Positions 22,050 through 33,845 of a stretch of DNA of 64,000 nt are shown piece after piece; the stretch's first letter is position 1; every line of letters begins with the position of its first letter. The notes beneath the pieces are model-generated. The model did not search any database. It worked only from the letters and a program-made list of their open reading frames with translations, and had not been told where the DNA came from. The stretch is from Cordia subcordata (Eukaryota > Streptophyta > Magnoliopsida > Boraginales > Cordiaceae). The stretch spans positions 19,276,001 to 19,340,000 of the forward strand of contig JAPTOF010000004.1 in the NCBI GenBank assembly GCA_028554755.1. Direction: 5' to 3'. The position numbers and the translations under genes are program-made.

Positions 22050-23021
22050 CTCATACCACTTAAGTTCAAATGGCTGAAAAGGAGTAGATAAATGACCTTG
22101 ATTAGCGAGAACATGTTTCTACGTAAACTCAGGGAACTGTGGGACGAGAGGGCATGCCATAGTGTTATAGCTAGAGTCGGAGCACAAGGCACATACCTTT
22201 CTATGACTTAGAGGATGAGGGAAAGATGTACTAGGAGTAGAACTATGAGTGGTTGTAGCTTCTAAAGACAAACTTGTCAAACTTCCTAGTGCAGCTAAAT
22301 CATAATTTGAGTTGACCTCGAACACACTACTAAGAGTGGTATTCCTGGTTCCCTTCCCAACTCTCTTGAAATTAGTTTTCTGGAACGAGTTCTCTGCCAT
22401 ATTCTCTAGTTTTGACCATGCCTCCTTAGGTGTCAAATCTACCTCACCACTCGAAGCATTGGCCATCAACCTATGAGGTGAAATTAAGCCTACATAGAAA
22501 AACTGGAGTAATTCATGTAAATCATACCTGTGATGTGGGCATTGGTGACAAAGCTCATTGAATCTCTCCGAAGCTTTGTGAAAGGCTTCTAACTCTTGTT
22601 GTGAAAATGTCATGATCTCAGCCCTAAGAGTGGTCATCCTAGCTCTGGGGAAAAATCTTTGAAGGAACTTAACTTGAAGCTTATCTCAACTATTGATAGG
22701 TTTGTGGGGTAAGGACTTAAGCCATTGCTTTGCTTTATCTTTCAAAGAGAATGAGAACAATATAAGTCTAATGTTCTCGGAAGAGACATCCCTAAAATGA
22801 ATGGTAAAGCATATCTCAAGAAATGCATCTATATGCGCATGAGGATTCTCATTATTACAGCCATAGAATGATGGAAGCATTTGTAAAGTCTTGGTCCTAA
22901 TCTTGATGGTCGCATCTCTTAAGGTCAGTATTTGAATAGACACATGGGGTTGATAAGTATCAAGCCTAAGGTATTGCCTTAAGGTCTAGGCTCTAGAAGG
23001 ATCAGGATTAAGTTTATCCAT
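22050..23021 (-). pseudogene. gag: Gypsy B gag (partial)
   Basis: Start MDKLNPDPSRA at 23021. It contains FYGCNNENPHAHIDAFLEIC and, in the second half, FNELCHQCPHHRYDLHELLQ and LTPKEAWSKLENMAENSFQ, diagnostic of Athila gag. The zinc knuckle reads CALCSDSSYNTMAC: the His of CCHC is Tyr, unlike gypsy A. Stops lie near 22660-22690. The rest of the element is cut off by the LTR ending at 22049. Confidence 0.8.
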
Positions 23022-23240
23022 CTATACAAGAATACAAAAGAACCTAGTTCTCCTTCCACACTTCAACCCCTGAACTTCAATTCAACAAATCAACTACCTA
23101 TCATAAACACCTAAATCTAGCAATATAAAAAAAATAGTAAAGGAACAAATAATGATATGTATATGATAGACAAACAAGAGACGTATAGGCAACACGTAAC
23201 TAATGAAAAACACACAAAAACAAAGAAACCGACAACCCTA

Positions 23241-23260
23241 CCTCCCTGGTAATGGCACCA
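23241..23260 (-). promoter_or_regulatory. Gypsy B primer binding site (tRNA-Asp type)
   Basis: Minus strand TGGTGCCATTACCAGGGAGG, preceded by the six-base linker AGTTTT and the LTR end in ...ATCA. Only the primer-site length resembles tRNA-Asp; it does not continue into the rest of the tRNA, unlike 53319-53387 and 56794-56868. Confidence 0.75.
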
Positions 23261-23266
23261 AAAACT

Positions 23267-24073
23267 TGATTTAACCTTTAAAAGTGTTACTCGCAAGTGC
23301 ACGGGTCGTGGTAGTATAACGTGTACAAGTGTAAGGTGGTGTCCACGAGGAGGCTAGAATGTGTGGTTCTAAGTGAAAGTGCATCTTACACTAGTTACAT
23401 GTGGTCCTACCTACTCTTTTGAGATTTTTTGTATTGAGTGAAGCTTGAACTTAAACCTAAACTAAAGGGAAAGTAACCTAACTAAAAGGAGTAGAGGTAT
23501 AAACAAGCTATGGAAGAGGGAATCTACAAGATTTTGGGGGAATTTGGGGTGATTGCTCTTTTTGAATGAATTTAGGCTCCTATCTTTGTTTTGAGGCATT
23601 GATGGTTTGTTAACTATGATTGTAGACTTAGTTTACCAGCCTTACTACTTCTAACTATCGGTGCAACCCTATCCCTAATCGAGCCCAATTAAAAGTATAG
23701 GTTTGTCCTAACTAGCTAGAATATCTAAGTCCTTTAGGTGTTGATTAATTTCCTAATAGGGAGTATAACCTTTTAGTTTTATTTCAAACTAAAGATTAAG
23801 CTCCCTAGGTCAAACAAGTGATAATAGTACCCTTTTAGCCATGTTTGATGCTAGAGTTGATTACTTACTATGCTAAAGGCACTAAGAGCTCAATTAATCA
23901 ACACAAATGTAGTTGCGAGTAGGGCTCACACCATTAGCATAGATTAAGGCTAAGGTGAGACCACTACCATTAGTATCTACGTACAAAGTACACATGCAAA
24001 CTCATAGAGACATTTTATAACACATCACATGTTTAATTTCAAGCCATAGAAATATAAGGACAAAGCATGTGTA
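23267..24073 (-). repeat. Gypsy B 5' LTR, right half
   Basis: Matches the right half of the LTR at 18530-20425 (minus strand), without the MITE. It starts at 24073 with TACACATGCTTTG, the continuation of the target where 12714-13566 stops, and runs to the primer site. Copia H lies in between, but the two halves now point in opposite directions. Confidence 0.8.
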
Positions 24074-25433
24074 TGTAGGTGCAAATATCTTAAGGGGGTG
24101 AATTAAGATATTTGATAATTTTTGTATTTAAAAATTCACCAAAAATCAACAATTTCTTTCAAGAAAAATATCAAACACAAAATAGTCAATATAAGTAAAT
24201 AAAATAGATAAAGAGTAGAGAGTAGGAAACAAACCATTTTTAGGTGGTTCGGCCAAGCCTACGTCCATCGCCCAAGGATGCTTCCCTTAGGACTTTAACA
24301 ATCTTCACTAAAATTTTTCTTCAAATCTTGGTGAAACAAAAACCAAGTTCTACAACTCTTTGAGATCTTTTCTCAAAGAACCCAAGAAATTTCTTCTTTG
24401 GGATTTCCCTACACTCTTTGAAAGCTTGCTCAATGTTCCTACAATGTTTTTAAGCTATTTTGAGTGTGTATACAAGCAAAAAAAGTATGAAAATGATGAA
24501 GAATAGATATGTTCTTCTTACAAGAAGATATAGCAAATAAAACTCTTAAAAGCTCAAAGATTTTGCAGGTATAGCTCAGGAATTTCAGTAATTGAATGAT
24601 GATATTGGATTTTGCAAGCTTGAATTGATGATGTTTTGAAGCATTGAGGGTGTATTTAAAGAGTTTGAGATGTTAGGGCTTTGGTAGATAGAAGAAAAAA
24701 GAGTTAATGGGGTTGAACAGTAATAAACAACCATTGCATTTATTACAGTATTTCGCTCAGCCGATTGACATGGTAGGTTGTTCGGCTTCCCCTTGGCCCT
24801 ATTTGATTAGGCCGGACGCCTTAGCTGGTTGACTAGCTAGGGGGTTTGGCTTTTTCTTCTCCTCCTCTGTTTTGGCCGGGTGACCTTCCTGGTCAGTCAG
24901 TCGACTGGATGAGAGCGTTTGGCCACTCCAAAGAAACTGGAGAAAAGCCAAACTCGCCTAAAACCTTTTTCAAACCAATTTTTATCAACTTTCATAACTC
25001 CAAACCAATTCAAAGCACGTAGAGAACAATTTTCAAAGGATAGAAATATTTCAAAACACATGTTTAAACTAGGTATGCATTCGAAATCATTTTTTTACTT
25101 TTATGAAAGATAATGTCCATGAGATTTTAAATTGTTAGTATCAAGAAATGTAGAAGTTTGAGCTAACACTTGCAATTCAAAGGTATTTCACAAAAAGAGC
25201 AACAAATCTGATACCCCTTATGACGCCTCTTCTTTGCCTATGGCTTCTCATCATCATCTTCTTCAATCTTTAATAAATAATGCTCTTCATGGCTCATTTT
25301 CTTCTATCTTCCAGGCATATATCTATTCAATTTATATTTGACACTCACAAGATGTTTTTTATTGAAAAGATAGTATTTATGATGCATATCAATTTTTTCA
25401 TCATCAAAATCAATAACTAGTATTTAGTCAACA
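24074..25433 (-). repeat. Copia H 3' LTR
   Basis: Minus strand TGTTGACTAAATACTAG...GCACCTACA, 1360 bp, TG...CA ends. A polypurine-like AAAAAGGGGTAGAT precedes it (25434-25447 read on the minus strand). It carries the motif 'aattcacccccttaagatat' near its end, as the copia G LTR does. A G/C-rich patch with TCGACTGG, CCGGACG and GGTTGACTAGC lies at 24770-24910, close in wording to the palindromic patches of the Athila LTRs. Confidence 0.8.
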
Positions 25434-26051
25434 ATCTACCCCTTTTTGACAATGAAAAATTATTTAAAGATAAGAAAATTTTACTCTTCCTTAATATGAG
25501 CATTATTTTCAAGTAAAAACTTGTTGTGGGAAATGCTTCCATGACAATTTTGACTCATGCACATTTTAAACCAAAAGCTCATTTTAAACGAAAAGCTTAT
25601 ACAATCTTCATACACATGGCATGCAATCAAAATCAATAAGCCAAGCAAACTAGCCATATAGCCATCCATAAAGCAATTCTTTATACACATAGCATGCAAT
25701 CAAACTCAATAAGCCAAGCAAACTAGCCATATAGCTATCCATAAAGTGATGCTGCTCTTTTATCTATTCTTCTCCCTTTTTTGCATTATCAAAATCAATC
25801 ATAAGCATAATAAGGTGTAAGCAAAGCCAGGATAAATGGATAAAACATATAAATGGATGTAAAAGCATGGTGCTAATTAAAGAAAAAGGCATAATCCCAA
25901 AGAACTAATCCAAAAACAAAGTCATAAGTTATAAAAAGGCTAATCAGTTTAATGAAAAAGGTAGAGCAAAAGTAGCATTTCTAGAAATCAAGGAAGAATT
26001 TGGATGAAATAGATAAGAGAGATCATGATGAATTTAGGGTGCATAGTCATG
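25434..26051 (-). other. Copia H region between extra ORF and 3' LTR
   Basis: About 620 bp. It includes the polypurine stretch at the LTR border and an internal duplication: 'gcatgcaatcaa...caataagccaagcaaactag' occurs at 25618 and again at 25690. No coding potential. Confidence 0.6.
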
Positions 26052-27305
26052 CTAATCCTTGAAGTATTTCTTCATATCAGAGTGCATGCTTGCTATCTCC
26101 AAAGCAATGTGCTCTCTCCAGTGAGTAAGCTCAATCCATTGATTAGTTATCGTTGTCCTTATCTCGCCCATCCCAGTATTCAAAGTTTGTAATTGGGCAA
26201 GAATTTGCACCATAACTGAGGGATCTTCTTGTTGACCCATGAAGCTAGAGCCTGCACCTCTTTGTATTCCAACCCTTCTCTATTCATCAATATGCTCTTG
26301 TGCTTGAGATTCTCTTATCACCTTTCTAAGTGTAACCTCTTCAGGAGCCATGTCTTTATCTTCAAAGGTGCTAACAACAATATGGATTATTCTTGGCATA
26401 CCTATGTCCGCTTCTCCTTCTTATTTTGGTTTTTCTTCTCCTAAGGCTGTATCTAATGCTTCTTGAACCTCATCAACATATTGTGCCTCAGGTCCATAAA
26501 CTAGATTTTTGAAACTAGTTTATTTTCTAGTTCTAAGCTTGATTGCCTCCTGGATATCTTTTGGCAAATTTCTGAATATTTCTCTATTTACTGCTTCACC
26601 ATTATACCAATAAATTCCCATGTCATCCATGTATATCGTATAAAAATTCCATGCTTCTAAACGGTGCATTTCAGGAGATTTGAAAGTGAGCGAAGATGTA
26701 CATGAAGGCCATACCATATCCTGGAGTGGTTGTTTCTTCTCCACCTTTTCCACTAATATGAAGCATATGTTGCAAGATAAGAAAAGGTAAGACTATCTTA
26801 ACTCCATGCTTTAGTCTATAGTAGATACAAGCATCCATTGCCCCGATCTTTCTATCATTGATGTTCCTAGGAAGAATTACTTCACTGATAATCTTAAAAG
26901 CAATTCTTTTATTAAAGTCAACATCCTTTAACAATGGAAGAATCAAATCTTGATGCTTAGGGCCTATATCTTTCCGCATGTATTCAATGACTTTTCCTGG
27001 TATACAATCAGCCTTTATTCTATTCGGCCAACCTTGACTATTATAATGGCCTTCTCCTTCTACATGTATTTTAAAAATTTCATGCAAATTCTCCTTAATG
27101 ACTATAAAAATTATCCCACAAACTGTTGATTAATTCAATTTTAGGACGTCTACAATGCACCTCTAGATTTTCATAAAATTCAATCACCAACATATCTTGA
27201 ACATCACAATGTAACTGCATGAGAATATATCAATCTTTAAATAATGGAAGAACATCAGTACCAGTAAAATCCGAGTCCACAAGGAATTTACTGTATAAGA
27301 TTTTT
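26052..27305 (-). pseudogene. Extra 3' ORF of copia H (SIRE-type)
   Basis: Minus strand, in several frames: KFLVDSDFTGTDVLPLF at the top, then LVIEFYENLEVHCRRPKIEL, KIHVEGEGHYNSQGWPNRIK, KDVDFNKRIAFKIISEVILP, GAMDACIYYRLKHGVKIVLP and GYGMAFMYIFAHF, ending with a helical tail (QLQTLNTGMGEIRTTITNQW). This looks like the 'putative plant transposon protein' family found after pol in some SIRE-like elements. Its place between pol and the 3' LTR fits. Function unknown. Several frame changes; the N-terminus is cut at 27305 by the junction with gypsy C. Confidence 0.6.
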
Positions 27306-27309
27306 TGCT

Positions 27310-27810
27310 TTCCTTGGGTCATATAGTTTCATCTAGTGGTATTCAAGTTGACCCACCTAAGTTAGAGTTAATTGAAAAGTTGACTATTCCTAAGTGTGTC
27401 AAGGATGTTAGATCTTTTCTAGGACATGCAGGATTCTACTATAGGTTCATTAAGGATTTTAGCCACATTACACGTCCCTTGCTAGGCTCCTAGCACAAGA
27501 TGTCCCTTTTGACTTTGATGATGAGTGTGTTAGGGCTTTCAATAGGCTTAAATCCTTATTGTCTACATCCCCGATTAACCAAGCACCTAACTATAGTCTC
27601 CCATTTGAGGTTATGTGTGATGCATCCGATTATGTGATAGGAGCTGTCTTAGGTCAAAGGAAGGATAAGTTGCCCCATGTGGTGTACTATGCAAGAAAGA
27701 CTTTTGATAAAGCCCAAAAGAATTATACCACCACGAAAAAAGAGCTTCTAGCAATAGTCTTCTCCCTTGACAAGTTTAGGTCATACATCCTAGCTCTAAA
27801 GTGATTATCT
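27310..27810 (+). pseudogene. Gypsy C reverse transcriptase end and RNase H
   Basis: Enters in the middle of RT at [13 protein letters not shown], so the upstream half of the element is missing. RT end: [26 protein letters not shown]. After a frame change, RNase [50 protein letters not shown]. The first two RNase H acids are kept (CDAS, KKEL), and the third region ([10 protein letters not shown], about 27811) follows a stop. Protein likeness to gypsy F is very high. Confidence 0.85.
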
Positions 27811-29330
27811 ACATCGATCATGCGGCAATGAAGCATTTGTTGTCTAAGAAAGAGTCTAAGCCCCGCTTGATTAGGTGGTTGCTCCTCCTTCAAGAGTTTG
27901 ACATTGAAATTTGAGATAAGAAGGACAGAGAAAATTTAGTTGCGGATCATCTTTCCTGTCTTGTTAGCGAGCCTTCTGGTGATCCATCCCCTTTTCATGA
28001 TTCATTTTCCGATAAGCAATTGTTTGCCGTCTCTCATCACACACATTGGTTTGTTCATATTGTCAATTATCTTGCCACAGGGCGTTTTCCTTCCCATTGG
28101 GAGAAGAGAGAAAAAGATAGGTTCCTAGCACAAGTTAGGAATTTCTTTTGGAAGGATCCCTATCTTTTTAAAGTGTGTGCGGATCAAATGATTCGCTGGT
28201 GTGTGCCCGAGGATGAGTTTGAGAGCGTTTTGAGTATGTGTCATAACGAGGGGTGTGGAGGTCATTTTAGTAGGAAGAAGACCACGAAGGTCTTGCAATG
28301 TGGATTATTTTGGCCCACGCCCTTTAGGGATGCCCAAGAGTATTGTAAAAAGTGTTTTAGATGTCACCAATCTAGGTCCATCTCTAGGACAAATATGATG
28401 CCTTTATCCCCTATTCTTCTATGTGAGCTGCTTGATATTTGGGGTATAAATTTCAAGGGTGCATTTCCACCTTCCTTTGGGTACCAATACATTTTAGTGG
28501 CTGTTGATTATATGTCCAAATGGGTTGAGGCAATTCCCACATGAACTAATGACCATAGGGTATTGGTTAAATTCATTAAGGAGAACATTTTCTCTAAATT
28601 TGGAGTCCCTAGAGTCTTGATTAGTGATGGGGGTTTGCATTTTTGCCATAGGACTTTAGAGGCCTTGTTGAAAAGGTATTCGATTAACTATAAGGCAGCT
28701 ACTCTTTATCACCCGCAAACTAGTGGACAAGTAGAGGTGTCCAATAGGGAGATCAAGCACATTTTAGAGAAAATGGTTAGGCCCGATAGGAGAAATTGGT
28801 CTATTAGGCTAAATGATGCTTTGTGTGCCTACCATACCGCCTTTAAGACTCTCATTGTATGTCTCCGTATAGATTGGTTTATGGGAAAGCTTATCACTTT
28901 CCATCATCTCCGTATAGCTTATTGGGCCATCAAGGCCTTAAATTTTGAATTGGCAAGTGCGGGTGACAAAAGGAAGCTAGACCTAGCGGAATTGGAAGAG
29001 CTTAGATTTGAGGCGTATGAGAATGCCAAGCTTTATAAGGATAGGATGAAAATAATTCATGATAAACACATTATTAAGAAATCATTCTCTCCCTCCGATA
29101 AAGTTTGGTTGTTTAACTCGCGATTGAAACTCTTTCCAGGTAATCTTAAGGCAAGATGGGATGGTCCATACGAGGCATTGGTTGCCTAACATTCCGGAGC
29201 AGTCAAGATCAAAGACTTGAAGGATGGCCGAGAGTTGACGGTGAATGGGCAACACCTGAAGCACGCATATGACCCGAGCATGGCTCGTGTAGAGGTTTTA
29301 ATGCTTCAGGACCCCATCTATGGAAGATGA
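27811..29330 (+). pseudogene. Gypsy C integrase
   Basis: The zinc domain shows GCGGHFSRKKTTKVLQ and [11 protein letters not shown] (28254-28370). The core has Asp in DIWGINFKGAF changed (family DFxGPF, so the first catalytic Asp is Asn), Asp in LISDGGLHF (about 28620), and Glu in GQVEVSNREIKHI (about 28730). The C-terminal part KVWLFNSRLKLFPGNLKARW is typical of Athila integrase. Stops occur at 28543 and 29188. The element ends with LTVNGQHLKHAYDPS and then the 3' UTR. Confidence 0.85.
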
Positions 29331-30233
29331 AGATGAAGATGAGTTGGTGTTTGCCCGGCTGACGGCATGGTGGTTAACGCTACTAAGAGGCAACCTAGGT
29401 TCAATTTTGTAATTTTTCATTTATTTCACTTTCTTTCCTTTTTATCTTCTTCCTTTTTCTTTCACCCTCATCAAATTGTTGAATCCCGATCCTTTGTCCC
29501 ATAAGATACACCATTATTTATTATTGCACATGCCAATGCAAGCATACATAGGCAATATTACTAATCTTGTTTTCTTTATGAGTGTTTGTGAATTGTAAGT
29601 CACAGGATTAGTAGTATGGTGATTTATCATTGGCATGGAAAGCTTTGAAGAAGATGCAAGGTTATATCTATCCTTTCTCCACTTGTTCCCCATGTTTTTA
29701 CCCTATCCCTACCACTCTTACTTACTTTTTAATGCCAACTTGCTTGTTTATGTATTTTGATTCATTTGCTTGAGGACAAGCAAAGTTTAGGTTTGGGGGT
29801 GTAGAAGTCTGGTTTTCTTGTTATATATTTTGTTTAGGGTAGATTGCATTATGTGCTTAAAAATGGTGAAAATTTTTCAATTTTGATGCATGTAGAGTCA
29901 TTTATTTCTTTGTTGACCATTGTGATTGACTCTGTTGATTGGTAAATATGAGATACATCATCAGCAAATGAATAGAGTGGTTTGAAAACTAAGTCTTGGA
30001 GGGGATGCCCTTCAAAGTTGTGGGGAGTGAGGACCTTTAAGAATGACTCATGTAGCCACCCCATAGCTTGGTAGGAAAAAGTGTTGAAAAAGGATTGTTG
30101 ATATGAGTGCCCTTCCTTGATTGGTTCTTTTTGATATGCCAAAGCCTTTCTTTTTCTTTTCTTTTTGTGAATACAATGCAAAGTATAAAAAATTGAAAAA
30201 ACAAATTGAATTGAAAAAGGCACAAAGGTGCAA

Positions 30234-30271
<38 letters not shown>

Positions 30272-30744
30272 ATATGTAAATGAAAAAAGAGAAAAAATAG
30301 CCAAGGGCACCAAAAAGTTTGGTGAATAAAGTGCATAAGTGACACAATGTCAACTTAGCACATGCTATCCTTTATGTAGATATGTGAATAAAGGCTTGTT
30401 TAAGCCATTGTGTTTGTATATTCTCTCTCTTCATGACTTTGAGGCTTTGTGCATGTTGGGGAGGCTATGTTAGTTGAAGGGGCACGAAATCTCAACACCC
30501 CGAGTGCGTGCGTTAGAATCCTAGGCTCATGGTGGTTTGGCTACCTGGGAGATTCCCACAAGGAGCGAGACCCCTTATGAGTAAAGGGAAGATCCAAAGA
30601 GGCTTAGGGATCTTTCCACAATAGGATTGCCCCTTTCATGCTTCTTGGACTAACTTTGATAGAGAGTCAATCCCTTAGGTAACTCGTGGCATTGGCTTTT
30701 GAAATAAACTTAAGACTAAGCTTGCTTGGGGACAAGCAAGGAGA
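29331..30744 (+). other. Gypsy C 3' untranslated region
   Basis: About 1.4 kb without an env-like gene on the sense strand. Landmarks shared with gypsies A, E and F are 'acgctactaagaggcaacct', a 'cttgaggacaagcaaagttt' phrase about 450 bp on, the TGACACAATGTCA inverted repeat (about 30341) and the final AAGCAAGGAGAAGG run. An (AT)n(GT)n microsatellite is at 30236-30274. It holds the antisense frame at 29849-30313. Confidence 0.8.
29849..30313 (-). CDS. Antisense frame in gypsy C 3' UTR (doubtful gene)
   Basis: 154 residues against the element direction. The first part is partly microsatellite (THTHTH). The conserved half has GWLHESFLKVLTPHNFEGHP, LQDLVFKPLYSF and TCIKIEKFSPF, shared with the antisense frames in gypsy A (14541-14762) and gypsy F (59122-59472). 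No known domain. Could be a by-product of nucleotide conservation. Confidence 0.25.
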
Positions 30745-30758
30745 AGGTTTGGGGGTGT
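30745..30758 (+). promoter_or_regulatory. Gypsy C polypurine tract
   Basis: AGGTTTGGGGGTGT directly before the 3' LTR; it primes plus-strand synthesis. The same word precedes the LTRs starting at 51652, 44478 (minus) and 58680 (minus). Confidence 0.8.
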
Positions 30759-32632
30759 TGATGTGTTGTGTTTTTGTATGTGTTTGCATTGTTATTCGCC
30801 TATGATTAAGAGGTATTAAGTGCTCATGAAGATGCATTGGTGTAGTGCTTTTGATAAGAATAGGCATAAGTGTAAACAAATGTACATATTTAGTTTAAGA
30901 GACAAATTGCTACACTAATTGCTTGTTTTCAATGATTTAGGTGAACTTTGGGTTAACATCGAGATTGGGCAATGATAGGTGATGAAGATGGGAGATGTAC
31001 GGGTCAAAAAGAGAAGATCAGAGGCCGAAAAGACAAAGAATGGAGGAAGGAAGTCAATTAGACAACCTAAGAAAAGGAGCCGGTGGACTGGCTAGGTCGA
31101 CCGGCTACTCCAGAGAAGTGCTAAAAATAGCCGGACGACCACCCCTCCAAAGCCGGTCGACCAGCTAGTCCAGAGAACATCACCAAAAAGCCAGTTGAGC
31201 TAAGAAGAGAAGCTGGTCGACTGATAGTTCGTAAAAAACTGATATAAAAGCCCAATTTTCATACTAAAAAAAAGGGAATCTTTTTGACAATTCTAGAGAG
31301 GATCTTTACACACCCATCACATGCTTAACCCTAGTCTTCAACCACATCACACATACTCTCTCACACATTTCATCACCTTGAATCAAGAGAATTTAGAGGG
31401 TTTCAACATTTGGATTCAAGCTGCTCAAGAGCTTTGTACAAGATTAATTAGGATGAAAGGGAAGCTTCATAAACTCTCTTTCATTCTATCACTTATTATG
31501 ATTGAGTAAACTTGTGTAGGGTGATTTAACTTATGTAAAAGGTTAGCTTTATACTCTTACGACATGGGATTAAATGGCTGAATATATACACGTTTGATTT
31601 TCTTATTCAAATGGTTATTTTTTCATTCATGTCTAAGTGCTTGATTAAATGCCTAAATGAGTAGCATGTGTATAAAGTGAAGTCTATTTATTACTAAACA
31701 CATATAATCCATGCTATAATCATGTCTATGTGTTTATATGTGGATGTTATGAAGTGGGTAATGCTTATATTCATGTCTAAGTGTATATTTGCATGCCAAG
31801 TAGTGAATATGACTTCAATAACGCATATATGTTGGTTGTTAATTGCTTCTAACGGTGTAATCCGAGCATGACGATGTTTGGTAGTTGAATATATAATTTT
31901 ATTCATGAACACCTTGGCCTAGAACATGTATGAATGTGCTATCAAGTCAAATCTCAACGTAGTGACCTTAGAATGATGGTAAGTAATTAAGTACTAGGCT
32001 AGGCTAAGTCTCCTTTGGCTTTAAATCTAGCCAATAGGTTTCAGGATAGGTTTAGTCGACCTTAGCAACACTAGGGCTTGGCTTTAAACCCAGCCAATGA
32101 TTTAGGTACTAGGGTAGGTTCATTCTAAGTCACATAGGAAGCTAATTGGTCACTGTTAAGGCCTTAGGTCATAAGGACCACGCTGTAACTCTAGGAGGTG
32201 CTGCTTAGGGACGAACTTGCACCGAGTCCTAGGGGGAAATTAAGACACTAATTTAGCAACTTAGTTAAGAGCAATTAGGAAAGTAAGCCATCATTCTTTA
32301 ATCCCATAGCATTTGAGTATAGAATCATCCATTCATAAGTTAAAGTCACCCTAACACCTTTTCGTTTGTTAGTTCTTCTAGATTAGCTTGTCTCCTATTT
32401 TCCATTCCTATAGTTTAGTTTAATTCGCTTTAGTTAGAGCTCCCAACCTTTCAAAATCCAAAATCCCAAAATAGATAATTTAGGTTTCTTTTTATGCACA
32501 CTCTAGAACACACACGTAGAATCCATCTCCTAACATGGCCTCCTTGTGGAATCGACCCTGCATTTACATACACTTACTACACTGATCCGTGCCCTTTGTA
32601 GGTCTTTAGAGCTTGCACTCGAGAGACGTACA
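30759..32632 (+). repeat. Gypsy C 3' LTR
   Basis: TGATGTGTTGTG...GACGTACA, about 1.87 kb. Palindrome-rich patch at 31080-31230 with GGTCGACCGGC, CCGGTCGACC and CTGGTCGAC, 320-470 bases from the start. The R/U5-like end has the family phrase 'gtctttagagcttgcactcg'. The downstream neighbour is the middle of gypsy D, so the C insertion lies in D. Because the 5' half of C is lost its target duplication cannot be checked. Confidence 0.85.
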
Positions 32633-33190
32633 ATAGAAATGATAGGGATCAATCCAAGAATCATCAAATATCGCCTAAAAATCGACCACAACTACAAATT
32701 GGTCGGGCAAAAATGTTGACCATTTAGTGCTGAAAAGAATTAGGCTATTCACGAAGAAGTGGATAAATTGCTAAAATTAGGCCACATCAAAGAAATCAAA
32801 TACCCAAAACGGGTGTCTAAAGTAATAATAGTCAAAAAGGCCAACAGGAAGTAGAGACTCTATGTAGACTTTACTAACTTGAGCAAAGCATGCAAAAAAT
32901 ATAGCTTTCCACTACTAATAATTGACTAACTAATGGATTCAACTGTAGGATTTAAGATGCTCTCTTTTATGGATGCCTTCTCAGGCTACAACCAGATGAA
33001 GATGGTACCAGCTGACCAGCGGCATATGTCATTCATCACTAATTGAGGTCTTTATTGCTACGAAGTCATGCCCTTCAAGTTGAAAATACTAGGGCAACGT
33101 ATCAACGAATGGTCAACATGGTCTTTAAAGACCAAGTTGGTCGTAACACGGAGGTATATATTAATGACTTAAAAGAGCATCCCAAACTAT
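32633..33190 (+). pseudogene. Gypsy D (Tat type) reverse transcriptase
   Basis: Frames after the LTR give EEVDKLLKLGHIKEIKYP, YSFPLLIID and LSFMDAFSGYNQMKMVPADQ, the Tat/Ogre-clade RT. The catalytic box reads EVYINDLKEHP (about 33150), where YVDD is expected, so one catalytic Asp is Asn. Stops occur at several places. The upstream part of the element (LTR, gag, protease) is not in the window. Confidence 0.8.
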
Positions 33191-33845
33191 GAAAAAGTTT
33201 GGCATACTGCTATATCCTGAAAAATGCACCTTCGGAGTTCACAAAGGGATTGAGGCAAACCACGAAAAGATTGAGGCCATACTCAATCTCGAACCCTTCA
33301 AAATGGTATACGATAGATTCATGTCTCGATCGGCTAATCATTGCACACCGTTCTTCAAAATACTTCAAAATCCTAATGATTTCAATTGGACTCATAGATG
33401 CCAAGAAGTATTTGAAGGGATCAAATCCTACCTTATGAAGCTACTAATCCTTGCCCGACCAAAAGAAGGAGAAACCTTGCTTTTGTATCTATCAAACTTC
33501 ACCATAGCAATTGCTACAGTCCTTATCAGAGAGATAGAGGAAAGCCAACGGTCGATTTGTTATGTCAGTAAAACATCAAAATGAGCAAAATTCAGATACA
33601 ATAGTATGGAGAAATTGGCCCTCATACCAGTAATGTCTGCCCGAAAGTTAAAGCTCTACTTTGATGCAGGTCCAATCAAAGTGATGACTAACCAGCCGTT
33701 GAGGCAAGTATTGCATAAACCAAAGCCTTTGGGAAGGCTACTTAAGTGGTCAATTGAACTAAGGCAGTACCACATCATCTACCAACCCAGGATAGCAATC
33801 AAAGCTCAAGCCTTGGCAAATTTCATGGGGGAACATATCTAAATA
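33191..33845 (+). pseudogene. Gypsy D first RNase H
   Basis: Contains FNWTHRCQEVFEGIKSYL, LLILARPKEGETLLLYLSNF and QRSICYVSKTSK, then RYNSMEKLALIPVMSARKLK and LGRLLKWSIELRQYHIIYQP. This is the standard Tat RNase H. The first catalytic Asp (family LYLAVSD) appears replaced. One stop between the two open parts (33585). Confidence 0.75.

Noticed and set aside
24074..25433. 3' LTR of copia G
   Set aside because: Its sequence differs widely from the 5' LTR of copia G (5666-7320), although both are SIRE-like; it pairs instead with 13567-14238.
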